Below are positions 52,022 through 61,856 of a stretch of DNA of 64,000 nt, one piece after another. A model generated the notes under the pieces. That model saw only the letters and a program-made list of their open reading frames with translations. It was not told the DNA's origin and did not search any database. Made by a program: the position numbers and the translations under genes. This stretch comes from Serratia proteamaculans (lineage in GTDB: Bacteria > Pseudomonadota > Gammaproteobacteria > Enterobacterales > Enterobacteriaceae). How positions within the stretch are numbered: position 1 is the stretch's first letter; each line of letters opens with the position of its first letter. Location of the stretch: contig NZ_WBKI01000007.1 of NCBI RefSeq assembly GCF_008830365.1, positions 1 to 64,000 of the forward strand, given 5' to 3'.

Positions 52022-53386
52022 TTGATTACACACATCAGCCCGCTTGGCTCTATGGATTTGCTGTCGCAGCTGGAAGTAGACATGCTGAAGCGTACTGCCA
52101 GCAGCGATCTATACCGTTTGTTCCGCAACTGTTCGCTGGCCGTCCTGAACTCCGGCAGCCAGACCGACAACAGCAAACAGCTGCTGTCGCGCTATGAAAC
52201 CTTTGATATTAATGTCCTGCGCCGTGAGCGCGGGGTCAAACTTGAACTGGTGAATCCACCGGAAGACGCTTTTGTCGATGGTCGCATCATCCGTTCGCTA
52301 CAGGCCAACCTGTTTGCCGTGCTGCGCGATATCCTGTTCGTCCACGGACAGATCGACAGCGCCGGTCGTTTCCAGCATCTGAATCTGGAAAACTCGGCCC
52401 ACATTACCAATCTGGTGTTCTCTATCCTGCGTAACGCCCGTGCACTGCACCTCGATGAAGATCCTAATCTGGTGGTGTGCTGGGGGGGGCACTCGATCAA
52501 CGAAAACGAATATCTGTACGCACGCAAGGTCGGTAGCCAATTGGGCCTGCGCGAGCTGAATATCTGCACCGGCTGTGGGCCAGGTGCCATGGAAGCGCCG
52601 ATGAAAGGTGCTGCCGTAGGCCATGCGCAACAGCGCTACCACAACAGCCGCTTTATCGGCATGACCGAGCCGTCGATCATCGCCGCCGAACCGCCAAACC
52701 CGTTGGTCAATGAGCTGGTGATCATGCCGGACATTGAAAAACGCCTGGAGGCCTTCGTCCGTATCGCCCACGGTATCATTATCTTCCCGGGTGGTGTCGG
52801 TACGGCGGAAGAACTGCTGTATCTGCTGGGGATCCTGATGAACCCGGAGAACAGCGAGCAGGTATTGCCGCTGATCCTCACCGGGCCGAAAGAGAGCGCC
52901 AACTACTTCCACGTGCTGGATGAGTTCATCATGAACACGCTGGGAGATGAAGCGCGCCGTCACTACCGCATTATCATCGACGATCCTGCCGAAGTGGCGC
53001 GTCAGATGAAAAAAGCCATGCCGCTGGTGAAAGAAAACCGCCGTAATACTGGTGATGCCTACAGCTTTAACTGGTCTATCCGCATCGCGCCAGAGTTGCA
53101 GCTGCCGTTTGAGCCAAGCCATGAAAATATGGCGAATCTCAACCTGTATCCGGACCAGCCTGCCGAACAGCTGGCTGCCGCGCTGCGCCGTGCGTTCTCC
53201 GGCATCGTCGCCGGTAACGTGAAAGAAAATGGCATTCATGCCATCGAACAGTTTGGTCCGTACAAGCTGCACGGCGAACCGCAGATGATGAAGCAAATGG
53301 ACAGCCTGTTGCAGGGCTTTGTTGCCCAGCACCGGATGAAACTGCCGGGCACCGCTTATGTGCCCTGCTACGAAATCGTCGCTTAA
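52022..53386 (+). CDS. ppnN: Pyrimidine/purine-5'-nucleotide nucleosidase PpnN
   Basis: LOG-family N-glycosidase that cleaves nucleoside monophosphates (GMP, IMP, UMP and others) to base and ribose 5-phosphate and is activated by (p)ppGpp. The 454 aa match E. coli YgdH in length. The catalytic motif [15 protein letters not shown] and [14 protein letters not shown] are present, with N- and C-terminal regulatory extensions. The start is TTG at 52022 after AAAGGAG; the [13 protein letters not shown]-terminus matches E. coli. Confidence 0.95.
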   Translation: MITHISPLGSMDLLSQLEVDMLKRTASSDLYRLFRNCSLAVLNSGSQTDNSKQLLSRYETFDINVLRRERGVKLELVNPPEDAFVDGRIIRSLQANLFAVLRDILFVHGQIDSAGRFQHLNLENSAHITNLVFSILRNARALHLDEDPNLVVCWGGHSINENEYLYARKVGSQLGLRELNICTGCGPGAMEAPMKGAAVGHAQQRYHNSRFIGMTEPSIIAAEPPNPLVNELVIMPDIEKRLEAFVRIAHGIIIFPGGVGTAEELLYLLGILMNPENSEQVLPLILTGPKESANYFHVLDEFIMNTLGDEARRHYRIIIDDPAEVARQMKKAMPLVKENRRNTGDAYSFNWSIRIAPELQLPFEPSHENMANLNLYPDQPAEQLAAALRRAFSGIVAGNVKENGIHAIEQFGPYKLHGEPQMMKQMDSLLQGFVAQHRMKLPGTAYVPCYEIVA

Positions 53387-53397
53387 TAAGCCATCCC

Positions 53398-53426
53398 GGG
53401 CGGCCTAATAACCGCCCTTCTTTTTT
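53398..53426 (+). terminator. Terminator of ppnN
   Basis: GGGCGG / CCGCCC form a 6-bp stem with an 8-base loop (53398-53417), followed by TTCTTTTTT. It lies 11 bases after the ppnN stop. Confidence 0.8.
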
Positions 53427-53448
53427 CTGATGCCTGACGTTGTTGCCC

Positions 53449-54204
53449 ATGCCTATACACCTACTGATTGTCGATGCCCTCAACCTTATCCGCCGCATAC
53501 ACGCCGTGCAGAGTTCCCCCTGTGTGAATGCTTGCCAGCACGCACTGCAGCAGTTGATCCAGCACAGTCGACCAACGCACGCCGTGGCGGTGTTTGACGA
53601 AGATGACCGCAGTACAAGCTGGCGTCACCAAATTCTGCCCGACTACAAGGCGGGGCGTTCGCCGATGCCGGACAATTTGCAGCAGGAAATGCCGCAGCTG
53701 CGGCAGGCATTTGAATCGCTTGGCGTTGCCTGTTGGCATTCTCCGGGGAATGAAGCGGACGATCTGGCGGCAACGCTGACCGCCAAGATAGCAGGCGGCG
53801 GCCATCAGGTGACGATTGTATCCACCGACAAAGGCTATTGCCAACTGCTGGCGCCCAGCGTGCAGATCCGCGATTACTTTCAAAAACGCTGGCTGGACAT
53901 GCCCTTTGTGCAGCAAGAGTTTGGCGTATCGCCACAACAATTGACGGATTACTGGGGGCTCGCGGGAATAAGCAGCAGCAAAATCCCTGGCGTGGCCGGT
54001 ATTGGACCGAAGACGGCGGTATTGCTGCTACAGCAGGCAGGTTCGCTGGATGGAGTGTATCAGGGTTTGGAACAGGTGCCGGAGAAATGGCGCGGTAAAC
54101 TGCAACAGCACCGCGAGATAGCCTATGTCAGTAAAAGGGTCGCGACCTTGCGAACCGATCTGACGTTAACCGGCAACCTGCAGCAACTGCGGTTACCGGT
54201 TTAA
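53449..54204 (+). CDS. xni: Flap endonuclease-like protein Xni (ExoIX)
   Basis: A 251-aa FEN-family nuclease related to the 5'-nuclease domain of Pol I. It has the N-terminal [12 protein letters not shown], acidic active-site segments ([30 protein letters not shown]) and a helix-hairpin-helix with potassium site ([20 protein letters not shown]). The ATG at 53449 gives E. coli length; two TTG codons just upstream are alternatives. It is convergent with rlmM. Confidence 0.93.
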   Translation: MPIHLLIVDALNLIRRIHAVQSSPCVNACQHALQQLIQHSRPTHAVAVFDEDDRSTSWRHQILPDYKAGRSPMPDNLQQEMPQLRQAFESLGVACWHSPGNEADDLAATLTAKIAGGGHQVTIVSTDKGYCQLLAPSVQIRDYFQKRWLDMPFVQQEFGVSPQQLTDYWGLAGISSSKIPGVAGIGPKTAVLLLQQAGSLDGVYQGLEQVPEKWRGKLQQHREIAYVSKRVATLRTDLTLTGNLQQLRLPV

Positions 54205-54236
54205 ATCTGGGCGCAGCACAAGCAACGCCTTATCGA

Positions 54237-55340
54237 TTATTCACGTTCGTCACGACGCCCCGCCACGGCCGACCACATACGGCGGACGTGGATAGTGACT
54301 TCTTCACGATCGTGATACAGCTGTTTGGCATGAATTTCTGAGCTGATCCCCGCCGCATCCAACGCTTCCTTGATCGACAGCAGGTTCTGCGAAACCTCTT
54401 CGTAACGTTTTTTCATCGGCAGTTTCAGGTTGAAGATCGCCTCACGACACCAGCCTTTCACCAGCCACTGGATCATCAAGCTGGTCACCTTCGCCGGTTT
54501 CTCCACCATGTCACACACCAGCCAGTAAATCTTGCTGCTGGAGGGTTCATATTTGAAGCCGTCGGCGCGGTGATGCGTCACCTGGCCGGTATCCATCAGG
54601 CTCTGCGCCATGGTGCCATTATCCACCGCATGCACCATCATGCTGCGTTGCACCAGTTGATAGGTCCAGCCACCCGGACAGGCGCCCAGATCGACCGCAT
54701 GCATGCCGCTGCCCAAACGTTCTTCCCATTCATCGGCAGGAATGAACACGTGAAACGCTTCTTCCAGCTTCAGAGTAGAACGGCTCGGCGCATCGGACGG
54801 GAACTTCAGGCGCGGAATGCCCATATAGAACGGGGAGTTGTTGTTGCTGAAGGAGTAACCCACATAGCAGCAACCCGGCGCGATAAAGAATACGTGAACC
54901 ACTGGACGGGTCTTGTTTTCTCGCGCCATCAACACCTTCTGCTCACGCATCGCCGCGCGCAATGGCACCGTCAGCTTGCGGCAGAACTTCAGCAGCTCTT
55001 TGCTTTCGTTGGTGTCCGGCACTTCCACTCGCAGCTCACCGCCACGATCGACCACGCCCATCAACATGCCGACAATCGGTGACACGCGGTCTTCCGGCGG
55101 CAAATCACGCAGCAACTCGCCAACCACCAGCATCTGACGGGCAAAAATCAGTTCACGGAACGGGATTTCCCGCGCCAGACGATCGGCATCATCAGGCTGA
55201 TAGCACTCGAACAGCACATAACCGCTGTTATCTTTCACTCTGGCAAAACCGAATATTTCCAGCTCGGCTGCCTTGGCGGTAATTTCTGCCGCGCACTCTT
55301 TTTCAAAGCCTTGACGGCAATACAACGCAAGTCTATTCAT
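54237..55340 (-). CDS. rlmM: 23S rRNA (cytidine(2498)-2'-O)-methyltransferase RlmM
   Basis: Methylates the ribose of C2498 in the peptidyl-transferase region. The 367-aa protein has an N-terminal THUMP-like domain and a C-terminal Rossmann methyltransferase with SAM motif [15 protein letters not shown] (about 214-228). KDKE-type catalytic residues are consistent with DMVEKPAK and [10 protein letters not shown]. Its start overlaps ygdD by 8 bases. Confidence 0.95.
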   Translation of the reverse strand: MNRLALYCRQGFEKECAAEITAKAAELEIFGFARVKDNSGYVLFECYQPDDADRLAREIPFRELIFARQMLVVGELLRDLPPEDRVSPIVGMLMGVVDRGGELRVEVPDTNESKELLKFCRKLTVPLRAAMREQKVLMARENKTRPVVHVFFIAPGCCYVGYSFSNNNSPFYMGIPRLKFPSDAPSRSTLKLEEAFHVFIPADEWEERLGSGMHAVDLGACPGGWTYQLVQRSMMVHAVDNGTMAQSLMDTGQVTHHRADGFKYEPSSSKIYWLVCDMVEKPAKVTSLMIQWLVKGWCREAIFNLKLPMKKRYEEVSQNLLSIKEALDAAGISSEIHAKQLYHDREEVTIHVRRMWSAVAGRRDERE

Positions 55341-55728
55341 GGCGCTCGGCCTTTTTCCTCAGACGCAAAGCGCCAATCAACATCAATGCCCAACCGATCA
55401 GGAAACACACGCCGCCAATCGGCGTGATGTAAACCCAGAACTTCAGGTGTGACAGCGCCAGACAGTACAGACTGCCGCTGAACAGTACGGTGCCGAGCGC
55501 CAACAGCGCCCCACTCCAATAAAACCACAGGCTGACGCGGCGTTGCATTGCCACCGCCAGTGCCAGGATCGCCAAAGTATGGAACCCCTGATAGTCCAGC
55601 CCGGTACGGATCCAGACCATCTCGTTGGCACCCAAGGTGCCACTTAATACATGTGCGCCAAACGCGCCCAGAGCAACAAATACAAAGCCGCTGATAGCGG
55701 CAAAAATCAGCATTGAACGACTGCTCAT
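55333..55728 (-). CDS. ygdD: DUF423 membrane protein YgdD
   Basis: A small inner-membrane protein, 131 aa, with four hydrophobic segments (about 5-27, 46-62, 68-88, 96-118). The family motif [15 protein letters not shown] near the first helix is clear. Function unknown. It lies between gcvA and rlmM, overlapping rlmM, as in E. coli. Confidence 0.93.
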   Translation of the reverse strand: MSSRSMLIFAAISGFVFVALGAFGAHVLSGTLGANEMVWIRTGLDYQGFHTLAILALAVAMQRRVSLWFYWSGALLALGTVLFSGSLYCLALSHLKFWVYITPIGGVCFLIGWALMLIGALRLRKKAERHE

Positions 55729-55779
55729 CGTTATTTACCTTTATTGAAAAAGCCGGCTGCGACAACACGGCGACCGGCC

Positions 55780-56697
55780 TTATTGTTCGTAGCGAAAGCG
55801 AAACTTTTCTTGTTCGCTGGCTGCCCGTGCCAGGATCCATTGACGAAAGGCGGCTATTTTACCCAGTTCTGCCTGACTGTCATGACATACCAGATAAAAA
55901 GCATTTTTACTGACCAATACTTCGTTAAAGGGACAGACCAGCCGCCCGGCTTCGATCTCGGTCTGCGCCATCACATTATTGACCAGCGCGATCCCCTGAC
56001 CATGCACCGCCGCCTGAACCACCATGGCGCTGTGACTGAAAATCGGCCCCTGTTGCACGTTGATGTGCTGTAACCCCAACTGACGGGTATAGGCCAACCA
56101 GTCGCGGCGTGAAGTATCATGCAGTAGCGTGTGATAAGCCAGATCGCTCGTCACTTTTAACGCATGTTCTCCGGTCAGCAGGCTGGGCGAACACACCGGC
56201 AACAGATATTCCGCGTATAAACGTTCGGCTCGCAACCCGGTCCAGTTGCCGCGACCGTAGAAAATAGCCACGTCGACATCATCCGCCAGCTTGTCTTCTT
56301 CACGGTCTACCGCCTGGATACGGACATCGATTCCCGGATAAGCTGAGTTAAAGCCTGACAGCCGTGGCACCAACCACTGAATAGCAAAACTTGGGGGCAA
56401 ACTGACGGTTAATGCCCCCTTGGCACTGCGTGCCTGCAGCTTGCGTGTCGCCTCATTAATAGAGGTGAAGATTTCCTTGATATCCAGGTAATAACTTTGC
56501 CCTTCTTCCGTCAGCAACAGCGAGCGGTTACGGCGTCGAAACAGCTTCAGGCCGAGGAAGTCCTCCAGCGACTTGATCTGGTGACTCACCGCGGCCTGGG
56601 TGACAAACAGTTCTTCTGCCGCTTTGGTAAAACTCAGGTGACGGGCAGCCGCGTCAAAGACCCGCAGTGCATTAAGAGGTGGTAAGCGTTTAGACAT
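55780..56697 (-). CDS. gcvA: Glycine cleavage system transcriptional regulator GcvA
   Basis: LysR-type regulator that activates gcvTHP with glycine, represses it with purines via GcvR, and activates the divergent sRNA gene gcvB. The 305-aa protein has the N-terminal helix-turn-helix SFTKAAEELFVTQAAVSHQI (residues about 22-41) and a C-terminal effector domain starting ALTVSLPPSFAIQWLVPRL. It is divergent from gcvB with 173 bases between. Confidence 0.95.
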   Translation of the reverse strand: MSKRLPPLNALRVFDAAARHLSFTKAAEELFVTQAAVSHQIKSLEDFLGLKLFRRRNRSLLLTEEGQSYYLDIKEIFTSINEATRKLQARSAKGALTVSLPPSFAIQWLVPRLSGFNSAYPGIDVRIQAVDREEDKLADDVDVAIFYGRGNWTGLRAERLYAEYLLPVCSPSLLTGEHALKVTSDLAYHTLLHDTSRRDWLAYTRQLGLQHINVQQGPIFSHSAMVVQAAVHGQGIALVNNVMAQTEIEAGRLVCPFNEVLVSKNAFYLVCHDSQAELGKIAAFRQWILARAASEQEKFRFRYEQ

Positions 56698-56835
56698 TTA
56701 TTAGCTACTTTTGTGTAACAATAATCCGAGTGATTCGGCATAAAAAATCAGGCGGCGTTATCTGCCGTGCGATAGGCACCAGACAGCCAAGCGCTACCAT
56801 TAGTTTTTTTAATCCGAGCCATTATAAATTGTCCG

Positions 56836-56864
56836 TTGAGCATGCGCCAGTAAATACCTATAGT
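56836..56864 (+). promoter_or_regulatory. gcvB promoter
   Basis: -35 TTGAGC (56836-56841), a 17-bp spacer, -10 TATAGT (56859-56864), then 6 bases to the conserved GcvB 5' end. GcvA sites are expected in the gap toward gcvA. Confidence 0.8.
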
Positions 56865-56870
56865 GGCGGC

Positions 56871-57070
56871 ACTTCCCGGGCCGGAACGAAAAGGGAGTGG
56901 GTGTCGAGGACGCCGATGAACTTTTGGCTTGTGGTTGTGATGTTGTGTTTGCAAATTGTCTGGCAATCCAGACGTGGTAGCTAAGCTACTGTTTTTCACT
57001 TCCTGTACATTTACCCTGTCTGTCCATAGTGATTTTATGCAGCACCGCAAGCTTTGCGGTGCTTTTTTTT
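56871..57070 (+). ncRNA. gcvB: GcvB small RNA
   Basis: Hfq-dependent sRNA of about 200 bases that represses many amino-acid and peptide transporter mRNAs. It starts ACTTCC and contains GCCGGAACGAAAAG, the G/U-rich R1 seed (GTTGTGATGTTGTGTTTG, 56933-56950), and the conserved 3' segment CACTTCCTGTACATTTACCC and CTGTCTGTCCATAGTGATT. It ends in the terminator AGCACCGCAA / TTGCGGTGCT with eight T. It matches E. coli GcvB in order and position, divergent from gcvA. The main difference is in the variable loop after the first 25 bases. Confidence 0.95.
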
Positions 57071-57088
57071 GCCCATTTTGGGCCGAGA

Positions 57089-57313
57089 TTACTGGTCGCT
57101 TTCAACCATTTCCTTCACGTCCGAGCGGTTGATCTGCTGCTCAACGCCGTTGGCATCTTTATAGCTGATCATGCCGGTGTCGTTATCCAACGCGGGTTTT
57201 CCTTTAGCGACAATGGTGCGTCCATCATTGGTCTGCATCACGTAGTTGCTGGAACAGGCGGCCAGGGTAAACGTTAGCATCAGGGCAGAGATAACTGCGG
57301 CTGTTTTCTTCAT
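57089..57313 (-). CDS. ygdI: DUF903 lipoprotein YgdI
   Basis: A 74-aa lipoprotein of unknown function with lipobox LAAC (Cys20). The mature part carries the conserved SNYVMQTNDGRTIV and GMISYKDANG, a small beta fold. The ATG at 57313 matches E. coli and follows AAGGAG; a longer reading to 57370 is unsupported. It is convergent with gcvB. Confidence 0.93.
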   Translation of the reverse strand: MKKTAAVISALMLTFTLAACSSNYVMQTNDGRTIVAKGKPALDNDTGMISYKDANGVEQQINRSDVKEMVESDQ

Positions 57314-57480
57314 TGTGGACTCCTTGTAGTTTAAAATGCTGTAAAAACCTTTTATGTTATTTAACGCCATGACTTAGTGCGCACCTAACAGCATAACAAA
57401 CTTGCCTATAATTTCCAGACGATGAATCCTAATATGCGGGATAGCTTGTCTCTGACGATAAAATAGGACAGGATCAGCCA

Positions 57481-58713
57481 TTGACTCAAGCCAGTGACAA
57501 TCAGGGTATGACACCTTTTAATCCCATCGCCTTTCGTAATCAGTTTCCTGCCTTGCAGCAAGCGGGCATTTATCTCGACAGCGCCGCCACCGCGTTGAAA
57601 CCGCTGGCGGTCATCGCCGCTACGCAGCAGTTTTACCGTGACGACGCCGCCACCGTACACCGCAGCCAGCACCGGGCCGCACAGGATCTGACCGCGCGTT
57701 TCGAGCAGGCGCGCCAACAGGTTGCGACGCTGATCAATGCCCCTTCGGCCGATGACATTATCTGGACCCGTGGTACCACCGAAGCGATCAATTTGGTGGC
57801 TCAAAGCTATGCCCGCCCCCGCCTGCAACCGGGTGACGAAATTCTGGTGAGCGAAGCCGAACACCACGCCAATTTGATCCCCTGGTTGATGGTGGCGGAA
57901 CAAACCGGTGCACGGGTGGTGAAATTGCCGCTTGGCGCTGACCGCCTGCCAGATCTGGCGCAGTTGCCAAGCCTGCTGAGCGATAAAACTCGCCTGCTGG
58001 CGCTGGGCCAAATGTCTAACGTCACCGGCGGTTGTCCGGATCTGGAGTTGACCATTCGGCTAGCCCACGGTGCCGGTGCCCGGGTGATGATCGACGGCGC
58101 TCAAGGCATAGTCCACTGCCCGGCTGACGTTCAGCGGCTGAACATTGATTTCTATGCCTTCTCCGGCCATAAGCTGTATGGCCCGACCGGCATCGGTGCG
58201 CTATACGGTAAAAGCGAATTGCTGGCGCAGATGGCCCCCTGGCAAGGCGGCGGCAAGATGTTGACTCAAGCGTCCTTTGAAGGCTTCACGCCGCAAAAAC
58301 CACCGCACTGTTTTGAAGCCGGCACGCCAAATATCGCCGGTGTGCTGGGGCTGGCCGCCGCATTGGAGTGGCTTGGTGAGCAGGATCTGGCGGCAGCCGA
58401 GCAATACAGCCGCGAACTGGCCAACCTTGCCGAGCAACGACTGACGCAACTGCCGGGGTTCCGCAGCTTCCGTTGTTCTGGCTCCAGCTTGCTGGCGTTT
58501 GATATTGCCGGGATCCATCACAGCGATATCGTCACCCTGCTGGCAGAACAAGGTATCGCGCTGCGTGCCGGTCAACACTGCGCCCAGCCGCTGATGGCAG
58601 CGCTCGGCGTCAGCGGGACGCTGCGCGCCTCCTTTGCCCCCTACAACGCAATGGAAGATGTCGATGCCCTGGTGGCCGCACTGCAAAACGCCATCGACCT
58701 GCTGGCCGACTAA
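57481..58713 (+). CDS. csdA: Cysteine desulfurase CsdA
   Basis: PLP-dependent class II cysteine desulfurase that passes sulfur to CsdE and, with TcdA, supports tRNA ct6A37 formation. The PLP lysine is in FYAFSGHKLYGPTG (about 227) and the active-site Cys in ALRAGQHCAQPL (about 365). The TTG start at 57481 (410 aa) has AGGA seven bases upstream; the ATG at 57508 (401 aa) equals E. coli length but has a poorly spaced Shine-Dalgarno. csdE follows 18 bases downstream. Confidence 0.95.
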   Translation: MTQASDNQGMTPFNPIAFRNQFPALQQAGIYLDSAATALKPLAVIAATQQFYRDDAATVHRSQHRAAQDLTARFEQARQQVATLINAPSADDIIWTRGTTEAINLVAQSYARPRLQPGDEILVSEAEHHANLIPWLMVAEQTGARVVKLPLGADRLPDLAQLPSLLSDKTRLLALGQMSNVTGGCPDLELTIRLAHGAGARVMIDGAQGIVHCPADVQRLNIDFYAFSGHKLYGPTGIGALYGKSELLAQMAPWQGGGKMLTQASFEGFTPQKPPHCFEAGTPNIAGVLGLAAALEWLGEQDLAAAEQYSRELANLAEQRLTQLPGFRSFRCSGSSLLAFDIAGIHHSDIVTLLAEQGIALRAGQHCAQPLMAALGVSGTLRASFAPYNAMEDVDALVAALQNAIDLLAD

Positions 58714-58731
58714 ATGAATCCTGGAGAAGTT

Positions 58732-59166
58732 ATGCTTGCCCCCCACCCCTTTGGCCGCGAAATAACCGGCGAAGCGTTGATAGATAAATTTACCGTGCTG
58801 AAGCAGTGGGAAGATCGTTATCGCCAACTGATCATGCTGGCGAAACAATTGCCGCCGCTGCCAGAGGCATTACGCGCAGCGGAAATGGAATTGAGTGGCT
58901 GTGAAAATCGGGTCTGGCTGGGGCATCAGTTACTGGCGGACGGCACGTTGCACTTTTACGGTGACAGCGAAGGTCGTATCGTACGCGGCCTGTTGGCGGT
59001 ACTGCTAACGGCGGTAGAAGGAAAAACGCCACAGCAGATCGCAACGATAGATCCCCTGGCACTGTTCGAGCAACTGGCATTACGTGCTCAGCTCAGTGCC
59101 ACCCGCGCCAGCGGACTGGCAGCGCTGGCCGCTGCCGTGAAGGAAATGGCAGCTCGCTACGCCTGA
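58732..59166 (+). CDS. csdE: Sulfur acceptor protein CsdE
   Basis: SufE-like sulfur carrier of CsdA. The 144-aa protein has the acceptor cysteine in [11 protein letters not shown] (about residue 57) and the conserved [21 protein letters not shown]. The ATG at 58732 follows GGAG by 5 bases and is preferred to the ATG at 58714 next to the csdA stop. Its 3' end overlaps the convergent tcdA by 10 bases. Confidence 0.94.
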   Translation: MLAPHPFGREITGEALIDKFTVLKQWEDRYRQLIMLAKQLPPLPEALRAAEMELSGCENRVWLGHQLLADGTLHFYGDSEGRIVRGLLAVLLTAVEGKTPQQIATIDPLALFEQLALRAQLSATRASGLAALAAAVKEMAARYA

Positions 59167-59963
59167 CGCGCGGCTTTCGCCACCATCTTCTTCAGCGCAT
59201 GGGAAACGGCGACAAAACCAAAGGTCGCGGTCACCATGGTTGCCGCACCAAATCCCGCACTGCAATCCATACGTTTTGGCCCTTCCGCGGTACTGCGTGA
59301 CGCGCAAACGCTGCCATCCGGCTGTGGGTAAACCAACGGCTCGCTGGAAAATACGCAGTCAATGCCCAGCTTGCCCTTGCTGTTCTTCACCACGTTAAAA
59401 TCATTTTTCAACCGCTCACGCAGCTTGGCCGCCAGCGGATCCTGAATGGTTTTGGCCAGATCGACCACTGCAATCTGGGTCGGATCTATCTGACCACCTG
59501 CTCCGCCGGTAGTGACCACCGGGATCTTGTAACGACGACAATAGGCCAACAGCGCGGCCTTCGGTCGCACGCTGTCAATCGCATCGATGACATAGCTAAA
59601 ATTGTTATTCAGCAGCTCGGCAACGTTGTCCGCAGTAATAAAGTCGTCAATGCAGGTCACCCGGCACTCCGGGTTGATCGCCAGAATGCGCTCCGCCATC
59701 ACTTCCGTTTTTGACTGGCCCACATGCTGACGCAGCGCGTGGATTTGGCGGTTGGTGTTGGTGACACAGACATCATCCATATCAATCAGCGTAATGGCAC
59801 CGATGCCGGTGCGCGCCAGCGCCTCGGCCGCCCAGGAGCCCACACCGCCGATGCCAATCACGCAAATGTGCGCCTGGGCAAACAGCGCCAGGGCCTGCTG
59901 ACCGTACAAACGTGCCGTGCCGCCAAAACGCTGCAGATAGGCTTCAGAATAGGCTGTGCTCAT
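59157..59963 (-). CDS. tcdA: tRNA threonylcarbamoyladenosine dehydratase TcdA
   Basis: E1-like ATP-dependent enzyme (CsdL/YgdL) that cyclises t6A37 of tRNA to ct6A. The 268-aa protein has the Rossmann motif [19 protein letters not shown] (about 34-52), the [17 protein letters not shown] nucleotide loop and a C-terminal hydrophobic helix. It works with CsdA/CsdE encoded convergently next to it. Confidence 0.95.
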   Translation of the reverse strand: MSTAYSEAYLQRFGGTARLYGQQALALFAQAHICVIGIGGVGSWAAEALARTGIGAITLIDMDDVCVTNTNRQIHALRQHVGQSKTEVMAERILAINPECRVTCIDDFITADNVAELLNNNFSYVIDAIDSVRPKAALLAYCRRYKIPVVTTGGAGGQIDPTQIAVVDLAKTIQDPLAAKLRERLKNDFNVVKNSKGKLGIDCVFSSEPLVYPQPDGSVCASRSTAEGPKRMDCSAGFGAATMVTATFGFVAVSHALKKMVAKAARQA

Positions 59964-60034
59964 AACGCTTTAGTACCTTAACATTGCAAATGATAAGGGC
60001 CGGAGTGTCCGGCCCTTGCGGTCAATTGTTGCCG

Positions 60035-61180
60035 TTAGCGGGTAACCAACAGCGAGCCGCCGGAAGTAGCACCACGGGTCTGGCCGGTGAACAAAGGCGC
60101 ATTAACGTTAGCACCCTTCAGCACCCAAACGCGGCCATAGTGGTTGTAGAAACCCGCCGAATGACCGGCATCCGGTCCGATGCCCTGGTACATATCGAAG
60201 TGCTGGCCTTTGATCGCCCCACCCACGTCCAGAGCTACCATCAGGCGCATCTCATATTTTCCCGTGAATTTACCCTTGTTGTCCAGCAACGGCACTTCTG
60301 CCAGCAGCGTGGTGCCCGCCGGGATCAGTGAACGGTCGGAAGCCACCGACGCCTTGGCGACCAACGGAACGGCACTGGCTCCCCGTACCGGCGCAAAGGA
60401 CTCTGGACGGAAGAAGACAAAAGAAGGGTTTTGCTCCAACAGTTCACGTACTTCGGCGGCGCTGTGAGTATCCGCCCATTGACGAATCGCCTGCATCGAC
60501 ATATCTGCTTTAGCCACTTCGCCACGATCGATCAACACTTTACCGATACTGCGATAGGCATGGCCGTTCTTGCCGCCGTAGCCGAAGAACACCAGCGGCT
60601 GACCGTTGCCGTAATCCACATAACCGCTGCCCTGGACTTCCATCATAAAGTTGTCCATCAGCGAGTTGGTGTACGCCACAATATAGCGGTCATCCAATGC
60701 GCCCGAGTAAATGCCCGCGCGATCGGGCAGGCGGCCTTTACCTTTTGGCGGCATGCGGTACAGCGGATAACGGAACTCACCCTGTTGGGTGTAGCGCGCC
60801 TGCAGCACCGGCGTGTAGTAACCGGTAAATTGTACGTTGCCATAGCTGTCCACGCCTTCCATTTGATAAGCGCTGAGGCCGTATTGGTTCAGAGTACGAG
60901 TATCGGCACCGGACGCCATCCAGCTTTGTACTGCCTGAAAGGTGGTGTTGTTGCGATTAAAGAGTGAAGGAGAGGCGTATTTAATCTCCATCAGTTGATC
61001 CGAGTAATCCTTGGCATTCACCGGCACGCCCTTGGCATTGGGTTGATTCACCAACTCCAGCGACTGATCCAGGTGACCGTCCTTATATTGTTGTCCCCGG
61101 TCGGTCGGCTTGGAAGAACAGCCTGCCAGTACCGCTACCATTAACCCGCCCAGCAGGTATTTGCCCCAACGTCCTTTCAT
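60035..61180 (-). CDS. mltA: Membrane-bound lytic transglycosylase A
   Basis: Outer-membrane lipoprotein that cleaves peptidoglycan to 1,6-anhydro products. The lipobox is LAGC (Cys21). The double-psi beta-barrel 3D domain is seen in VALDVGGAIKGQHFDMYQGIGPDAG, of which the key residues are the Asp in ALDVGGA and in GIGPDAG, plus FTGYYTPV and ASVASDRSLIPAGTTL upstream. It is 381 aa, with about 16 more C-terminal residues than E. coli MltA (365). Confidence 0.95.
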   Translation of the reverse strand: MKGRWGKYLLGGLMVAVLAGCSSKPTDRGQQYKDGHLDQSLELVNQPNAKGVPVNAKDYSDQLMEIKYASPSLFNRNNTTFQAVQSWMASGADTRTLNQYGLSAYQMEGVDSYGNVQFTGYYTPVLQARYTQQGEFRYPLYRMPPKGKGRLPDRAGIYSGALDDRYIVAYTNSLMDNFMMEVQGSGYVDYGNGQPLVFFGYGGKNGHAYRSIGKVLIDRGEVAKADMSMQAIRQWADTHSAAEVRELLEQNPSFVFFRPESFAPVRGASAVPLVAKASVASDRSLIPAGTTLLAEVPLLDNKGKFTGKYEMRLMVALDVGGAIKGQHFDMYQGIGPDAGHSAGFYNHYGRVWVLKGANVNAPLFTGQTRGATSGGSLLVTR

Positions 61181-61351
61181 CGCGCACACTCTCTACATAT
61201 ATGATCTACCGGCGAACGATAACAAACGCCCATAGATAAAGGAATCGCCGCCAATAAAAAAAGCCATACGGCCAATAACGATGAAAAAGAACGCACATTG
61301 CGGACTAATCCAGCAGAAAGACTGTTTTAGTTCAATTAAATGCAAAAAGGG

Positions 61352-61379
61352 TTGCAACAAAATGCACGGAGAGTATAGT
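61352..61379 (+). promoter_or_regulatory. Promoter of the initiator-tRNA operon
   Basis: -35 TTGCAA (61352-61357), a 16-bp spacer, -10 TATAGT (61374-61379) and a GC-rich discriminator (GCGC), as in stable-RNA promoters. It lies 15 bases before the first tRNA. Confidence 0.7.
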
Positions 61380-61393
61380 GCGCTTCCATCGGA

Positions 61394-61470
<77 letters not shown>

Positions 61471-61533
61471 ACCGATATTGCCAGAGGCAGTATCAAGTAA
61501 CGTGTTGGATTCGATGAAAAAGTATTATACGGA

Positions 61534-61610
<77 letters not shown>

Positions 61611-61674
61611 ACCGATACTGTACCAGCGGTATCATATGAAATGTTGGTTTCGATAATACAAGCATTAAGACGGA

Positions 61675-61751
<77 letters not shown>

Positions 61752-61770
61752 ATCTTAATGACTACAGATA

Positions 61771-61793
61771 AGCACCTTAACGGGTGTTTTTTT
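61771..61793 (+). terminator. Terminator of the tRNA-fMet operon
   Basis: AGCACC pairs with GGTGTT (one G-U), loop TTAACG, then a run of T. It lies 20 bases after the third tRNA. Confidence 0.75.
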
Positions 61794-61856
61794 GTATCTG
61801 AAATCCGCCAAAAGCCGACCGGGCACCCGCCCAGTCCAGCCGTTCCCACTTTAGCT

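Noticed and set aside
56730-56984. 84-codon open frame upstream of and into gcvB
   Set aside because: It overlaps the gcvB promoter and RNA and has no coding signature.
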